A stretch of 64,000 nucleotides of DNA from Megamerina dolium. Its lineage: Eukaryota; Arthropoda; Insecta; Diptera; Megamerinidae. The translations under genes were made by a program, and so were the position numbers. Positions 46,270 through 58,200 of this stretch are shown here, piece after piece; position 1 is the first letter of the stretch, and each line of letters opens with the position of its first letter. The notes beneath the pieces are model-generated. The model was given only the letters and a program-made list of their open reading frames with translations. It searched no databases and had not been told where the DNA came from. The stretch spans positions 29,988,047 through 30,052,046 of the forward strand of contig OY978527.1 of the NCBI GenBank assembly GCA_963854835.1. Reading direction: 5' to 3'.

Positions 46270-49205
46270 TGCAAATGCGCACCATGTTGTGTGGGGAAGC
46301 AGAGACAACAACTCTAGAGGTGAGTCACTTCTAAATTTTCTTATGACTAATAATGTAGACATAGTGAATAGAGGAGGTAAACCCACCTTCATCACCATCA
46401 CTAGGAGTGAGGTACTGGAACTCACTCTTGCAAGTGGCATACCATCTGACCTCTGGCATATAGGGGACCGGCGAGTGTCAGATGAGGCATCCTTATCTGA
46501 TCATCAACACATACGTTTCAATCTCAAAGGGCGGGTAGAGCCAATTTCTTTGTGAAACCTACCCAGAAAAACAAATTGGAATCTCTTCAGAGCCTTCATT
46601 CACTCTGAAGTTAATACTCTTGCTCTCCGCATAAAGCCTCTAAACGAACTAAAGGTAGTAGCGTAAAATTACCAAAATCTTCTATCCACTGCCCTAAACC
46701 GCAGCAACTCTGCTCGACCTACAGACTGAAACGAATGGATCCATGGTGGAAAGAGCAACAAAAGGAAGGAGGTTAGGATACTATTCAACAGGGGGAAAAA
46801 CTGGTCGTTGGACAGAATATACGTCTACCCTTTCTGAATATAACATTTTGATCAGAAAATGAAAAGGTAATTCTTGGAGAAGACACTGTGAAGAGTTACA
46901 CACTCTTCCCCAAGCGGTACGACTTCACAAAATATTGTCCAAGGATCACTCAAATAGCATCGGTCTTCTAAAGAAACCGGACGGATCTTTCACATAGTAT
47001 CGCAAAGAAACCCTGGAATTTTATTGTAGGTACATTTTCCAGGATCTGTAACACAATTTAATACGCTACCTGCCTCCTATCCTACAATTGGATCCGGTGA
47101 TATATTCAACGAAGACAAAGTCAAATGGGCAGTGTCATCCTTCCTACCTTACAAGGCCCCTGGGGTGATGGGATCTTCTAAGCTATCCTTCAAAACGCCT
47201 TAGATGCAACGCTAGAACAGCTAATTAGTCTCTTCCGAGCCAGTTACAAATTTGAGTATATTCCGAGTGCGTGGAGAAAAGCAAACGTGATATTTATCCC
47301 CAAACAAGGAAATAGACCAACAAAATTCCCGAAATGGTTCCGTCCCATCAGTTTAACTTCTGAAAACAATGAAACGACTAATAGATCAAGTAAAGGCTTG
47401 AAACTTCCATCCCCCTGCAGGAGAATCATTTCAACCAAAAAACTAGCTCCTTGTGCTTTTCTGGACATAGAAGGTGCTTTCGACAATACTGGGTATGAGT
47501 CTATCGCTAGAGCTTTGGCACGTAGAGGTATAGATGAATACTCAGTGATTTGGGTAAAAACTATGCTGGAAAACTGAGATATTTCAGCAAATTTAGGCAA
47601 TACTATAGTAAACGTCAGAGCTGTTAAAAGCTGTCCCCAAGGGGGCGTTCTTTCCCCGCTACTATGGTCTCGTAATAGAGGACCTCTTAGTCAAACTATC
47701 TTCAACCTGTTTCGATGCAATTGACTATGCAGACGACCTTGCTATCCTTGTGGTAGTACGTTATCAAATCGCATGACTTATGCTCTTCAAATTACTGATC
47801 GATGGTGCGCCACAGAAGGCCTCCGTATAAATCCACAGAAAGCTGTTGTTGTTCCTTTCACAAAAAGTACAAACCCGATTTCGGCGTAGGGCGTCTCCAA
47901 AATACTACTCTCGAATTCTCAAATGAAGTCAAATATCTAGGCATCATCCTGGACAGAAGACTAAATTGGAATTCCTACCTAAGCTACACGCTAAATAAGG
48001 CGACTAAAGTTATGTGGACTTGCAAACGAATTTTTGGCAAAACATGGGGTCTATCACCGAAAATAGTTTTCTTGATGTACACCACCATGGTTAGACCAAT
48101 TGTAAACTATGCTGCTGTGGTATGGTGGCCAAAAGTTACCAAAATATCAGCAATCCGTGAATGCAATAAACTTCAAAGACTGGCGTGTCTATCTCTAACC
48201 ACGGCTGTGAAATCTTGTCCCACGGCTGCACTAGACACTCTGGTAGGACTCCTACCGCTAAACATTCATATTCAAAAATCAGCAGCAATCAGTGCCATTC
48301 GCATGAACCTTTTCCACAGTCTAACTTCGAGTTCAAGTGGACACGAAACAATCATCAAAAATATACCAAATATAGAAATATGTTCTAACTCTGATTTCAT
48401 GCCTCAAGAACTACGCTATCGCAAGCGCTTCTCCACAATCATCGCACACAGACTGGAATGGAAAACGACTAACAACTTAATACCCTCAAAACATAATTAC
48501 GTTTGGTTCACAGACGGATCGAAGACAGTCGAAGGTACAGGCGCCGCAAAATACGGTCCTAATACCCGCATATCTGTCGCAATGGGCTCGTGGCCAACTG
48601 TCTTCCAAACAGAAATACATGCCATAGAACTTTGTGCACGTCATATATATGCCAAAGGGCTCAAAGGATCGCGCATTCTTATTTGCTCAGACAGCCAAGC
48701 TGCCATCAAATTTCTATCCTCATGGGAGTTCTCCTCAAAACTAGTCACCGAATGCTTCCTTATCCTACAAAAGCTCTCTATGCGAAACAAGGTAACATTG
48801 TGTTGGGTGTCGGGTCACAACGGAATTGAGGGCAATAAAGTGGCGGACGAACTAGCGAGAGCTGGCTCGTCTACTCCACTGACGGGCCCGGAACCTTCGA
48901 CAAATACCAAATACAATAGACAAATTCGACAGATCTCCGACAAGCGAAAACCCTCTTCAGTTTTGATACCGCTTTTGATCGGCTGTCTCTCAGGACATAA
49001 TTGGTTAAAATACCATCTCCACAAAATGGGACTATCCTCTGACACGGAGTGTAGACTCTGTCATATTTCGCGAATGTCCGGCCTTGGCCAGACTACGCCT
49101 CAAACACTTTTAGCTGAGATTCCCAACACCATCTTAATCATCAAAAGTTCGACAAGATCAATTCTATCCTTCATTGAAAAGGTAGAGGAGATTCAAGTGT
49201 CATAG
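46270..49205 (+). pseudogene. LOA ORF2: endonuclease remnant, reverse transcriptase, RNase H
   Basis: Starts inside the endonuclease: VWGSRDNNSRGESLLNFLM, then TFITITRSEVLELTLAS and SLSDHQHIRFNL; the N-terminal third is missing. Reverse transcriptase: VIFIPKQGNRPTKFPKWFRP, CAFLDIEGAFDNTGYES (motif A near 47458), SCPQGGVLSPLLW and YADD at 47726-47737. The final 467-codon frame (47802-49205) holds EVKYLGIILDRRLNWN, then RNase H with all four acidic positions (WFTDGSK, TEIHAIEL, ICSDSQAAI, NKVADELARAG) and a C-terminal CRLC/H motif. Stops and shifts occur around 46555-47280 and 47577-47800. Confidence 0.85.
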
Positions 49206-49206
49206 T

Positions 49207-49832
49207 CGAGCTTGGGTACAAAAGATCTCGTTTGGTCGCAGTACCCGTGACACTTGTGGTTGGCCCCCAGAGGTATCAGCTATAGGGCTCATATCCTCTA
49301 ACAGGCCTTGGTCTGGTTTCGCGTGGTCCACTTGATGAACAAGGATTATGTCCTTGTTCATCTTTTGATTGATTGATTGATACCTCCATTTTCATTTAGT
49401 AAAATTGTATATGGAACCATTTACATTTTATCTCTTTAGACAAAGGAATCCCATTACCGGAGTATCTGGAATTTAAAGGGAGCACCATCAAAATTACCAA
49501 AAACCGTTTCTACCGTTTGTACCGAGCTTGGGTACAAAAGATCTCGTTTGGTCGCAGTACCCGTGACACTTGTGGTTGGCCCCCAGAGGTATCAGCTATA
49601 GGGCTCATATCCTCTAACAGGCCTTGGTCTGGTTTCGCGTGGTCCACTTGATGAACAAGGATTATGTCCTTGTTCATCTTTTGATTGATTGATTGATACC
49701 TCCATTTTCATTTAGTAAAATTGTATATGGAACCATTTACATTTTATCTCTTTAGACAAAGGAATCCCATTACCGGAGTATCTGGAATTTAAAGGGAGCA
49801 CCATCAAAATTACCAAAAACCGTTTCTACCGA
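49207..49832 (+). repeat. 316-bp tandem duplication of LOA 3' end plus flank
   Basis: The block starting CGAGCTTGGGTACAAAAG at 49207 repeats from 49523 almost without change. Each copy contains the LOA 3' UTR and TTGATTGA tail, and also about 130 bp of the genomic right flank (TACCTCCATTTT to GTTTCTACCG). Because flank is included, this is a segmental duplication after insertion, not a second retrotransposition. Confidence 0.9.
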
Positions 49833-50216
49833 TACAATCAATAATGAACTAGTGAAAGAACTTGATAAAATTACTTACAGATTGAGATGAAAAAGTAAGG
49901 GTGCAAAATCAGTCCCTAAAATATAGTTATCCGGAAATTTAATAATTTCTGCCGATATTTCTCTATTTCCATATTTTTCTATAAAGCACTGTAACTGAAA
50001 AAGATATAGTCATATTGGTTATATTTAATCAAGTATCCAGTGCTGCGTTTCTGTAACTAATGCGATATCATAAAACAAATATAGCACAGTTCGCATTGCA
50101 AGCAATAGCTGAAGTGTTTTTGTAACTCAAAAACTAACCTTCCGATATATTGGCGGTGAGTTTTAATAAAATGGTGCTTTGTTGGTTCGCATTCCTTATC
50201 ACAGAAAAAAAATCGT
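49833..50216. other. no gene recognised
   Basis: AT-rich DNA between the duplicated LOA end and a mariner relic. No motif was found. Confidence 0.5.
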
Positions 50217-50317
50217 TTAAAATGCTTGTGCACCTAACTTCCGAAAAAAAATACTTTGAGTAAAATATATTGTAGCAATGTAGAATTTGTTTTCTGTTTC
50301 TAAGCCTTTATTTATTA

Positions 50318-50364
<47 letters not shown>

Positions 50365-50995
50365 TCAAAGTATTGTCCATCGTTAGCTACGACTTTTCCC
50401 ATTTTTCTGGCAGCATACGGTTTCCCCGTCGGAAGAAGTCAACATGTATTGAGGCAATTCATGAATCGAGCCAATTTTTGGCTTCTTCGTAAGAAATTAG
50501 CGCTGATTTTCCGCGTGTCACCGATCGAAACAAGTGGTAATAGGAAGGAGCAATATCTTGGCTATACGGCGACTGGTGTGGGACTTGCCATTTCAGCGTT
50601 CCTAAGTATGCTTGAACGACTTCAGCAACATCCGGACGAGCATTGTCATATTGCAAAATTACTTTGTCGTGTCTTTCGAGGTTTTGTGCCGTTTTTCCAT
50701 CAATGCTCGACTCAGAGGCATCAATTGTGTTCAATAAAGGCCACCAGTGATTGTTTCATTCGGTTTTTGTAGCTCATAATAAACAGCACCGAGTTGGTCC
50801 CACCAAAAACAGAGCATAAGCTTGTCACCATGAATATTCCTCTTTGCCTTTAATGTTAATGGTTGATCTGTATGGATCGATTTTTCATCACCAGTAGCGA
50901 TACGATGCAAAAAAACCTTTTCTTTTTTGCCATTGAAGCAATTTTTCGGCTCGGCATCAAATTGCTTCAATTTTCGTGGTTTTGATCATTTCCAT
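50217..50995 (-). mobile_element. mariner relic, C-terminal two thirds
   Basis: The minus strand reads CFNGKKEKVFLHRIATGDEK (first catalytic Asp), IHGDKLMLCFWWDQLGAVYY and ELQKPNETITGGLY. After a shift it reads HDKVILQYDNARPDV (second Asp) and HQSPYSQDIAPSYYHLFRSV, where the third catalytic Asp is Tyr. The last residues (MGKVVANDGQYFEY) run into an (AAT)n Asn stretch. The N-terminal helix-turn-helix part and the terminal repeats were not found. Related to the relic at 61900. Confidence 0.8.
50319..50362. repeat. (ATT)n microsatellite within the mariner C-terminal codons
   Basis: About 14 ATT units. Read on the minus strand they prolong the transposase frame as a run of Asn after GQYFEY. A repeat expansion inside a dead element. 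Confidence 0.85.
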
Positions 50996-50999
50996 GTCA

Positions 51000-51480
51000 T
51001 TTTTTTTACCTGCTTTTAATATCTATGAGCATAATTATATAAAATATATATAAAGTAGCTACTATACAACAGGTTAAGTAGGTTCAACATTGTCCAAAAC
51101 ATGAATTTAAATATTTTAAAAGGAACTCAGCCAAGGTTCTTCGTAGCTAATAGTGTGCCACTGACCATTGACATCGCTGCTCACATACATACATATATTT
51201 CGTCACAGAAAACTTTTTATTTAAATAGAATTTTCATCTAAATAAACGTCACAAGCAATAAATTAGCGTAGTTCGTTTCAAATACAGCCCACACTATGAC
51301 ATTTCCCGCTTTGAATGCACGTGTCTCCTCCTCCATATTAGATAATCGACTAACTGGCAGTTAACCGCCAGGATATTCGATTATGTCTGCACGTTATGTA
51401 CATTATGTGGATTCTACACAGTTGTCTTTTCGATATTCCAATTTAGTTTGCCCCTTTCGTCGAACATATTGTAATATAAC
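51000..51480. other. no gene recognised
   Basis: AT-rich DNA between the mariner relic and a MITE. No motif was found. Confidence 0.5.
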
Positions 51481-51482
51481 TA

Positions 51483-51775
51483 CAAAAGAGACACAACTCA
51501 AAATTGAATATTTTTAGAAGATATTAAAAAAAAACATGTTTGATAGCCTCCGGATGCATGTTTTATAAAGTAATATATTATTTTCTGGAAAATATACAAA
51601 TTTTATTAAGGAATATAATATGTCAATGAGCCAATGAGCCCTTTGGGGCTTTAAGTGCCACATATTTATTATTATTTTTTTATAATATGTCATTATATTG
51701 AATATGTGTCCATACGAAAGCGAACATATTTATTAGTCTACCAAAAATTTGTCAATTTTGAGTTGTGTCTCTTTT
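51483..51775. mobile_element. MITE with perfect 25-bp inverted ends, split by a SINE fragment
   Basis: Ends at 51483-51507 and 51751-51775 are exact reverse complements beginning CAAAAGAGACACAACTCAAA. TA precedes the left end (51481-51482) and CA follows the right, consistent with a TA duplication that has mutated. That suggests a Tc1/mariner-derived MITE. Removing the SINE insert and one copy of its duplication leaves about 226 bp, non-coding. Confidence 0.8.
51626..51681 (+). mobile_element. SINE-like repeat, 56-bp 3' end with 11-bp target duplication
   Basis: The last 56 bp of the family (CCAATGAGCCCTTTGGGGCT, TAAGTGCCACATATTTATT, T-run tail), flanked by ATAATATGTCA at 51615-51625 and 51682-51692. 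The extreme 5' truncation with a clean duplication shows mobilisation by target-primed reverse transcription. Confidence 0.85.
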
Positions 51776-53409
51776 GCAGTCAAGGTGTAATATGTACTCT
51801 TAACATCGAAGAGAAAATCATTCTGTAATTATACACCGTTTAGCTTTCCTCAATAATGGTTTTGGACTTGGCTAAAAATGTAAACGCCAAAGAGCGTTTG
51901 AAGCTCTTGAAATTTATATGAAACAGGACGGAACATAGATATTGTCCACCCCTACTAAGTATTATAGTCATGTGTGACAGATGGGAGTGCTCGACAGTAA
52001 TGTCAACTTCCCTAAGAAACGCAACCCGTCTTCAAACACGGGGGCATACATACTAGAATGCTACAGGAATGAATTCGTTTGCATGTTCAATAGAATGTTC
52101 CAAGCTTGCAACATTCTATTGATATTAAAATAGAATCTCTCATTCATTCCCTCTAAGCAAATACGAATTAGAATGAATAAAATAGAAATAGAATAGAATG
52201 GAGTGTATGTTTCGTTTTCATAGAATGAGTGGAACCTCAACGTTTACAAATGGACGTAAAGCATTTGAGAGTACCCTAAACATTCGTTTTGCTTTTCTAT
52301 GTTACATTACAATACAGTAGATAAGTCAAAATGGCGCGTCAAGACGCATTAATACAAATCATCAGTGCCTGTCATGAAAAGCAACAACAATTATAACGTA
52401 CAACATACTCGTAGTACTCTCAAACTCTAGTAGTACTCTCAAATATTCGTTTATTTGTAGAGAAAAAACGAATGTATGGAATATTTCTTGTACACGAAAT
52501 GAGTGGTGTTCTATTTGCCTAATATTTCACTCTTACTCATTCTCATTCTATTTAGATATGCTTTGTAAATATTAATACATACAGTAGGTAGAAAACGTGT
52601 ATTATCAAAAAACGTCTACAAAGAGACTAAATTTAAAATTGTATATTTTACTGAACCAAATGAAAGCTATTTAATCACGAACAAAGAATAAATATATTAC
52701 AGAAGACACACAGGTCGACAGCATATGTATATGTTGAGATGAAATGACGTGGCATCATATTTCATTTCTCGCTGTCATAAAAGCTTTTCCTTCTGTCTCG
52801 CTCTAACACATGTAAAATCCTGTACCAGTCAGCGCGACATAAAGCCGCGCGCCAATTGTGTTTTCACTATTATTTCACGCCAACATAGAATCGATTGTAT
52901 GTTATAGCGTAACCACAATTAGAGCTAGATATAATCTCACGCTGAGCAGAAAGTTAAAAGAGTTCGCCTTTTTTCAAAGATGTAATTCGATTTATAGATA
53001 TATATGTTTTAATATATATTTATACGTTCTACGCCAACATTGAAATTAATAGAAATGTAACCTAGTGATAATTTCAATGATGTATATTAAATATTCAACA
53101 CCTAATTGCATGTTTCATTTGTCATCATTCCTAGTTGTGTATAAACGTCACATAAAACACGGCTAATGTATCCAATATTTTTGAAGAGTTTGCAAGAAAG
53201 TTTTTATTTTTCAAAAACATCTTACTTCACAATCCGATTAAAAACTTGCACTCAACTAATCGGTTTTTAACTTATCATCTCTAGTTGAGGTTACAGCTGT
53301 TAAGCTGTGTTTATTAAACATAAAAGTAAATTATAAGAATGTATTGCAGACGATTTTATTATAATAATAAAGTAAATATTTATGTGTGGTAATTAAAAAA
53401 TCTTTTGAG
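51776..53409. other. intergenic, upstream of waw
   Basis: No gene. 52060-52560 is rich in GAATGAAT/AGAATAGAAT strings, many in both orientations (for example TAGAATGGAGTG and CATTCTATTT), and has a short direct repeat GTAGTACTCTCAAA at 52411 and 52431. The waw promoter must lie near the right end, but no core element could be assigned. Confidence 0.5.
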
Positions 53410-55810
53410 ATGATTTTTTATTCGAAGTTAATTGTTAACCGTAGTTTACAACTGTTACGAAATCGCTTATTTTGCACTAAGACCACCTATGCCGTTGAAT
53501 CGAATACGTTGCCGGTGTCTAACTTTGCTAATATACCCGTAGAGCGCATTCGTAACTTTGGTATTATTGCTCATGTAGATCACGGAAAAAGTACATTAGC
53601 TGATCGAATACTTGAGTTGACTGGGGCTATATCGCTTAACTCTGGATCCCAAGTTTTGGATAGCTTACAGGTAGAACGTGAACGTGGTATTACTGTGAAA
53701 GCTCAAACTGTGTCGATATTCCATAATCATAATGGCCACATATATTTGCTCAATCTAATCGATACACCGGGACATGTGGACTTTTCCAATGAGGTTTTTA
53801 TTAGCACGTACATATGTGTTTTATACCTACTGTACTCTGTTATATTTATTTATTATTAACATATTTTTGTGTTCGTTTCATTAAGGTTTCAAGATCGTTA
53901 GCAGCTTGTGATGGTGTGATACTACTCGTTGATGCGACTCATGGTGTTCAAGCACAAACGGTGGCAAATTATCACCTAGCCAAAGCTCGAAACCTAGCTG
54001 TAGTACCTGTTATTAATAAAATTGATATAAAGCACGCAAATCCAGATGATGTATGTAAGGATTTGCAGTCACTTTTTGGTATTGATATAAAAACCGTATT
54101 AAAGGTATTTCCATTAATTTTTTTTTTAATGCATGTATACAGTAACTGTTTTCTATAGATTTCAGCTAAACTTGGCACTGGCATAACATCTGTATTGGAG
54201 AGCGTTATTGATGTAATTCCTCCACCACAAGTTGACCGTCTGTCAGATTTTCGAGCTTTAATATTTGACAGTTCGTTCGATCGTTATCGGGGAGCATTAA
54301 ATTTAATATATGTGGTAAATGGAAAACTTGATATTGGCCAAGAAATCCAATCAATAACTACGAAGAATATATATACCATCAGAAGCATTTCAATTTTACG
54401 ACCGTCAGAAGTAAATGTGAATAGTATGTAAGTAATTCAATGTAAGTCGAGAATATACAACACAGTGAATGTGGACTTCTTTGGGTAGAAAAATATTGAT
54501 GTTACCGATTGAGTGCGTCTTTTATGTTGTATGTTCTTTTTTTTTTTTTTAATTCCACATAATTATATCCGACCGCAATTCTTCTTACAAGTTCAGCAGG
54601 GCAGGTGGGCTTAATTACGTGCAACATGAGAAATAGCAAAGAGTCAATAATCGGCGATACAATTCATTTAAAAAACCAAATATCAACAGCAATTACAACG
54701 TTTCAACCACAACAGCCAATGGTGTACGCTGGTATCTTCCCAGTAGATCAGTCGAAACATGTTGCTCTCCGTAGTGCAATTGACAAACTGGTCCTCAGTG
54801 ACTCTGCAGTAACAGTAAAGGTAGACTCGAGTCCAGCGTTGGGCCAAGGATGGCGTCTCGGATTTTTGGGTTTGCTTCATATGGAAGTATTTTGTCAGCG
54901 GTTGGAACAAGAGCATGGTGCTGAGCCAATAATTACCGCACCATCAGTAACTTATCGCGTAGTTCTGAAGAACCCTAAAATGATCAAGCAATTAGGCAAA
55001 GACATGTTAGAAATTTCAAACGCAGCACTATTTCCGGAACCTTTGCATGTCAAAGACTACTACGAACCACTAGTGAAAGGTTAAGTACACACAAAAAAGA
55101 AGCAGATTCCTTAGAACTGTTAGAACTAAATACCTAACACTTATGAATGTTTATGTATCATTATAATTACAGGTACCATAATCACGCCAACAGAGCATAT
55201 GGGTCAAATAATTAGTTTGTGCGTCGAACGTCGGGGCATACAAGATAGTTCTCTAAATATAGATAATAGCCGTATTCTTATGAGATATATATTGCCACTA
55301 AGTGAAATAATACTAGACTTCAATGATCGTTTAAAATCAATGAGTTCAGGATATGCCAGTTTCACTTATGAAGACTATGGTTATCATGTCACAAATCTGG
55401 TACGTTTAGATATACACCTCAATGGCCGACCAGTGGATGAGCTCTGCAGTATTGTTCACGTGTCTAAGGCGACAAAAAGAGCACGAGAAATGGTCACTAA
55501 ATTGCAGGAGCTTATACCCAAACAAATGGTACAAATAGCAATACAAGCATGCGTGGGTAGCAAAGTGTTGGCGCGAGAGACTATCAAAGCTTATCGGAAA
55601 GATGTCACAGCAAAGTTGGTAGGATTTGCAGCTTATTTTGTTTTCCACTTTAGATCCAAAAACATATTTACTTTAATTCCGTAGTACGGTGGTGATGTTA
55701 CGCGTCGTATGAAATTACTCAGACAACAAGCGGAAGGCAAAAAGAAAATGCGGATGTTCGCCAATATTCGAATACCACATGAAACATTCATTAATGTGCT
55801 AAAACGGTGA
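53410..55810 (+). CDS. waw: mitochondrial translation factor EF4/GUF1 (waclaw), six exons
   Basis: Translational GTPase of the LepA/EF4/GUF1 family, acting on mitochondrial ribosomes, where it is thought to promote back-translocation and fidelity under stress. Exons: 53410-53793, 53886-54104, 54159-54427, 54592-55079, 55173-55618, 55685-55810. All five introns are GT-AG, 54-164 bp, and the frame closes to 643 codons plus stop, close to the family size. The ATG at 53410 opens a basic presequence ([20 protein letters not shown]), as expected for import. G motifs: [31 protein letters not shown]. Later landmarks: [39 protein letters not shown] (family C-terminal domain), ending [16 protein letters not shown]. 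Host gene, intact. Confidence 0.95.
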
Positions 55811-56249
55811 TGTGCCGCTGTTTTTGAATTTTTTCATTTCATTCGCTGATATCAACACTTACATTTCATTAATAGAAAGGTTACATGCTTGAAAAGAAAA
55901 TAACCAATTTTTTTTTAATATAATTGATTTTGTATGTAAGAAAAAATAATTTTCATTTTGAAAAGATTTGACCGCAATATTTTGTACAAACAACAAATTG
56001 ACAGTAGTATATACAAATATCAACAAACAAAAGGTAACAAAATCGATCAAGATTCATCAAAGGACATTTTGGAACATTCTGCAAATTTCAGATAAGGGTA
56101 AGTTGTATTGCAACCAAAAGCAAGTGTTGTTGGAGTAGTTCGACAGAGCGTTAAATATTAGTAGTAGTCACGTATTCATAAATAAAAGTATCTAATATGA
56201 AAAGAAGTGTTAAATTTGCGTTGATACAGGTTATTCTTGTCGTTATAAC
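55811..56249 (+). other. waw 3' untranslated region and downstream flank
   Basis: AATAAA at 56181-56186 is the first canonical polyadenylation signal after the stop at 55810, giving a 3' UTR of about 390 bp if used. No other feature before the inverted repeat at 56250. Confidence 0.45.
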
Positions 56250-57360
56250 AAACTAAAAATTTGTCGGTGCAAACGCTCATATAAGGCGTGGCTCAAGGTC
56301 AAAATTTAAAATTGAGATCGAGATTACTCGATAGACACGCAATTTTTTTCTACAATATGGGTATCAAAACACAGATAATTTTAGTACCATTATTTTTAGG
56401 TATATAATATTTCATATGAATTATTAAATTTATAAATGTTATGAAGAAAAATATAAATTGTTTATACGAATTTTGTAAAAACCGATTTTTTTCGAAAAAA
56501 TCCCCCATTAACCTATTAAAAATTATATATTATTTTAAAGATCATAAGATTACCTTTCCAATGGTATATAAAACATATTTTTAAAGAAATTTTATATATT
56601 TTTTTATGATCATACTTTCGCTACAGCAAATATATGCATAGATGAAGAGTAGTGAGACAGTCATAATCATAGCGGTAGACATAGACAAAGGAAATAAGGA
56701 AAAATAGGATAAAATTGTTAGAGGCCTGCGTTGTAGATTATCCTGATGGTGAATTGAACATTGAAACAAATGAATAAGAAATGATTTCAATACTAAAAAT
56801 TACAAAGAGACTTTAACGCTAAAACGTTTGTCTATAAGGGTTATTTTTTTTTTTTTTGTCCCCTATCAAAAAAGACTTTTATCCTAAAATACTGCTGGTC
56901 GCGAAGCCGACGTCGGGCCTATAGTGTTTTTTTTTGCCCCCTATCAAAAAAGACATCCTAAAATACTGTTGGTTGCGTTACTGAATTTGAAGACATACAG
57001 GTTATTGTATTGAAAGCCGTCCGTATTGAAAAAATTCTTTAAAAACATGTTTTATACACTTTTGTAAAGGTAATTGTATAGGCTTTAATATGGTGCTAAA
57101 TTTTTGATAAATAAAAATTAGGCTTATTTTCGAAAAAAAAAATTTCGGATTTATATTTTTGATAATAACTTTTAAAATGTGAAAAATAGGTATTAAAGAA
57201 TAGATATCAGTGAAAAGGTATTTAAAAACCTTTCTTTTGATATCCATATTGTAGAAAAAAAATTTCGTGTCTATCGAGTATCTCGACCTGAATTTTGAAC
57301 TTTGACCTTGAGCCGCGCTTTATATGGGCGTTTACACCAACAAATTTTTGATTTATTATA
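56250..57360. mobile_element. foldback-type element with ~350-bp inverted arms
   Basis: The left arm (56250-56600) and the reverse complement of the right arm (57010-57360) align along their length: AAATTTGT(C/T)GGTG(C/T)AAACGC, GGCTCAAGGTCAAA, ACTCGATAGACACG, CTACAATATGG, AAACAT(A/G)TTTTTAAAGAA. Similarity is moderate with indels. The 400-bp middle has a short tandem duplication (CCCCTATCAAAAAAGAC at ~56858 and ~56938). No transposase is present. A related single arm is at 43830-44180. Confidence 0.7.
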
Positions 57361-57925
57361 TTCACAGAAATAAGGTCTATCCGAGGCAATGTTTTATTTT
57401 TTTTTCCCCCTTAGTAAGCCGTTGTTCCTTAAATTTTAAATGTTGAGAATTTCAATATTGTTCAAAAATTACAATTTCCAAATACTTTTTACATACATAT
57501 AATTATATACCTTAGCAATAATTATGAACCAGACCGGATTTATTAGATTTGGTTTTTGGAACTATTTGTTATAATTAATTCCTACTATGAACAACAATGA
57601 AAAAAATGCAAATAGGGATATTCGAAATAACTACTTTCAAAATAGTTTATTTTGCCTAGTTTTATTAACGGTGAAATGTTGGTAGTTTTAAAAATGCTCC
57701 AAGCAACTATATGGTTTCGTAAGTGCCTGTTCACATTGGCCTGCCCAGACGCAACTGTGCGAGCGAGATAGGTAGAAAAGTAGGCAGTAAGAAAGTGATT
57801 CCAAAATTAAAAATCGGCGCAACGACCTATGTTCTATGTCCAAAGTGTTCCGATTATGACAACTATGCTCACAAATTTTTAGACGTTGAAGCGATAACAT
57901 CAATAAAAAGCGTTCTATATTAGGG
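57361..57925. other. no gene recognised
   Basis: AT-rich sequence. A 66-codon frame at 57723-57923 (with CPKCSDYDNYAHKFLDVEA) has no recognised family and looks incidental. Confidence 0.45.
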
Positions 57926-58200
57926 CTGTGCGATTAATTGTTTGTTCAAAAAGTCTGATTAATCAAATTATTCCACAAATCAATTCGCTTGATCAAAATT
58001 ATGATTTATCAAAATTGAAATTATTCGATTAATCAGAATTTTGATTAATCGCAATTATTTTCATGTTTATTTTTTCTTTATTTATGAAATATTTGAAATA
58101 TTATCAATATTTTGAAAATTTTTTTAGAATAATGAATAATCAAAATCATGATAATTCGATTAATTTCATATTTGATTAATCGAATACTTTGATTAACTAA
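57926..58200. repeat. cluster of GATTAATC palindromes
   Basis: GATTAAT(C/T) or its complement occurs at least six times, several as pairs spaced by about 10 bp, at 57931, 57957, 58022, 58042, 58157 and 58175, together with AATTATTC/TGATTATTCA variants. Could be an eroded simple repeat or a MITE; the homeodomain-site resemblance (TAATC/ATTA) is a composition effect unless tested. Confidence 0.6.

Larger units (their letters stand above)
44465..49379 (+). mobile_element. LOA-type LINE with 12-bp target duplication
   Basis: A 4.9-kb non-LTR element flanked by TACCTCCATTTT at 44453-44464 and 49380-49391, ending in a TTGATTGATTGATTGA tail. ORF1 has a DUF4780-type domain. ORF2 has endonuclease remnants, reverse transcriptase and an intact-looking RNase H. 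DUF4780 plus terminal RNase H points to the LOA clade of the Jockey group (inference). Frameshifts and deletions interrupt both ORFs. Confidence 0.85.

Noticed and set aside
49207..49832. Second, independent LOA 3' fragment insertion
   Set aside because: The repeated block includes the same right-hand genomic flank, so a tandem duplication explains it better.
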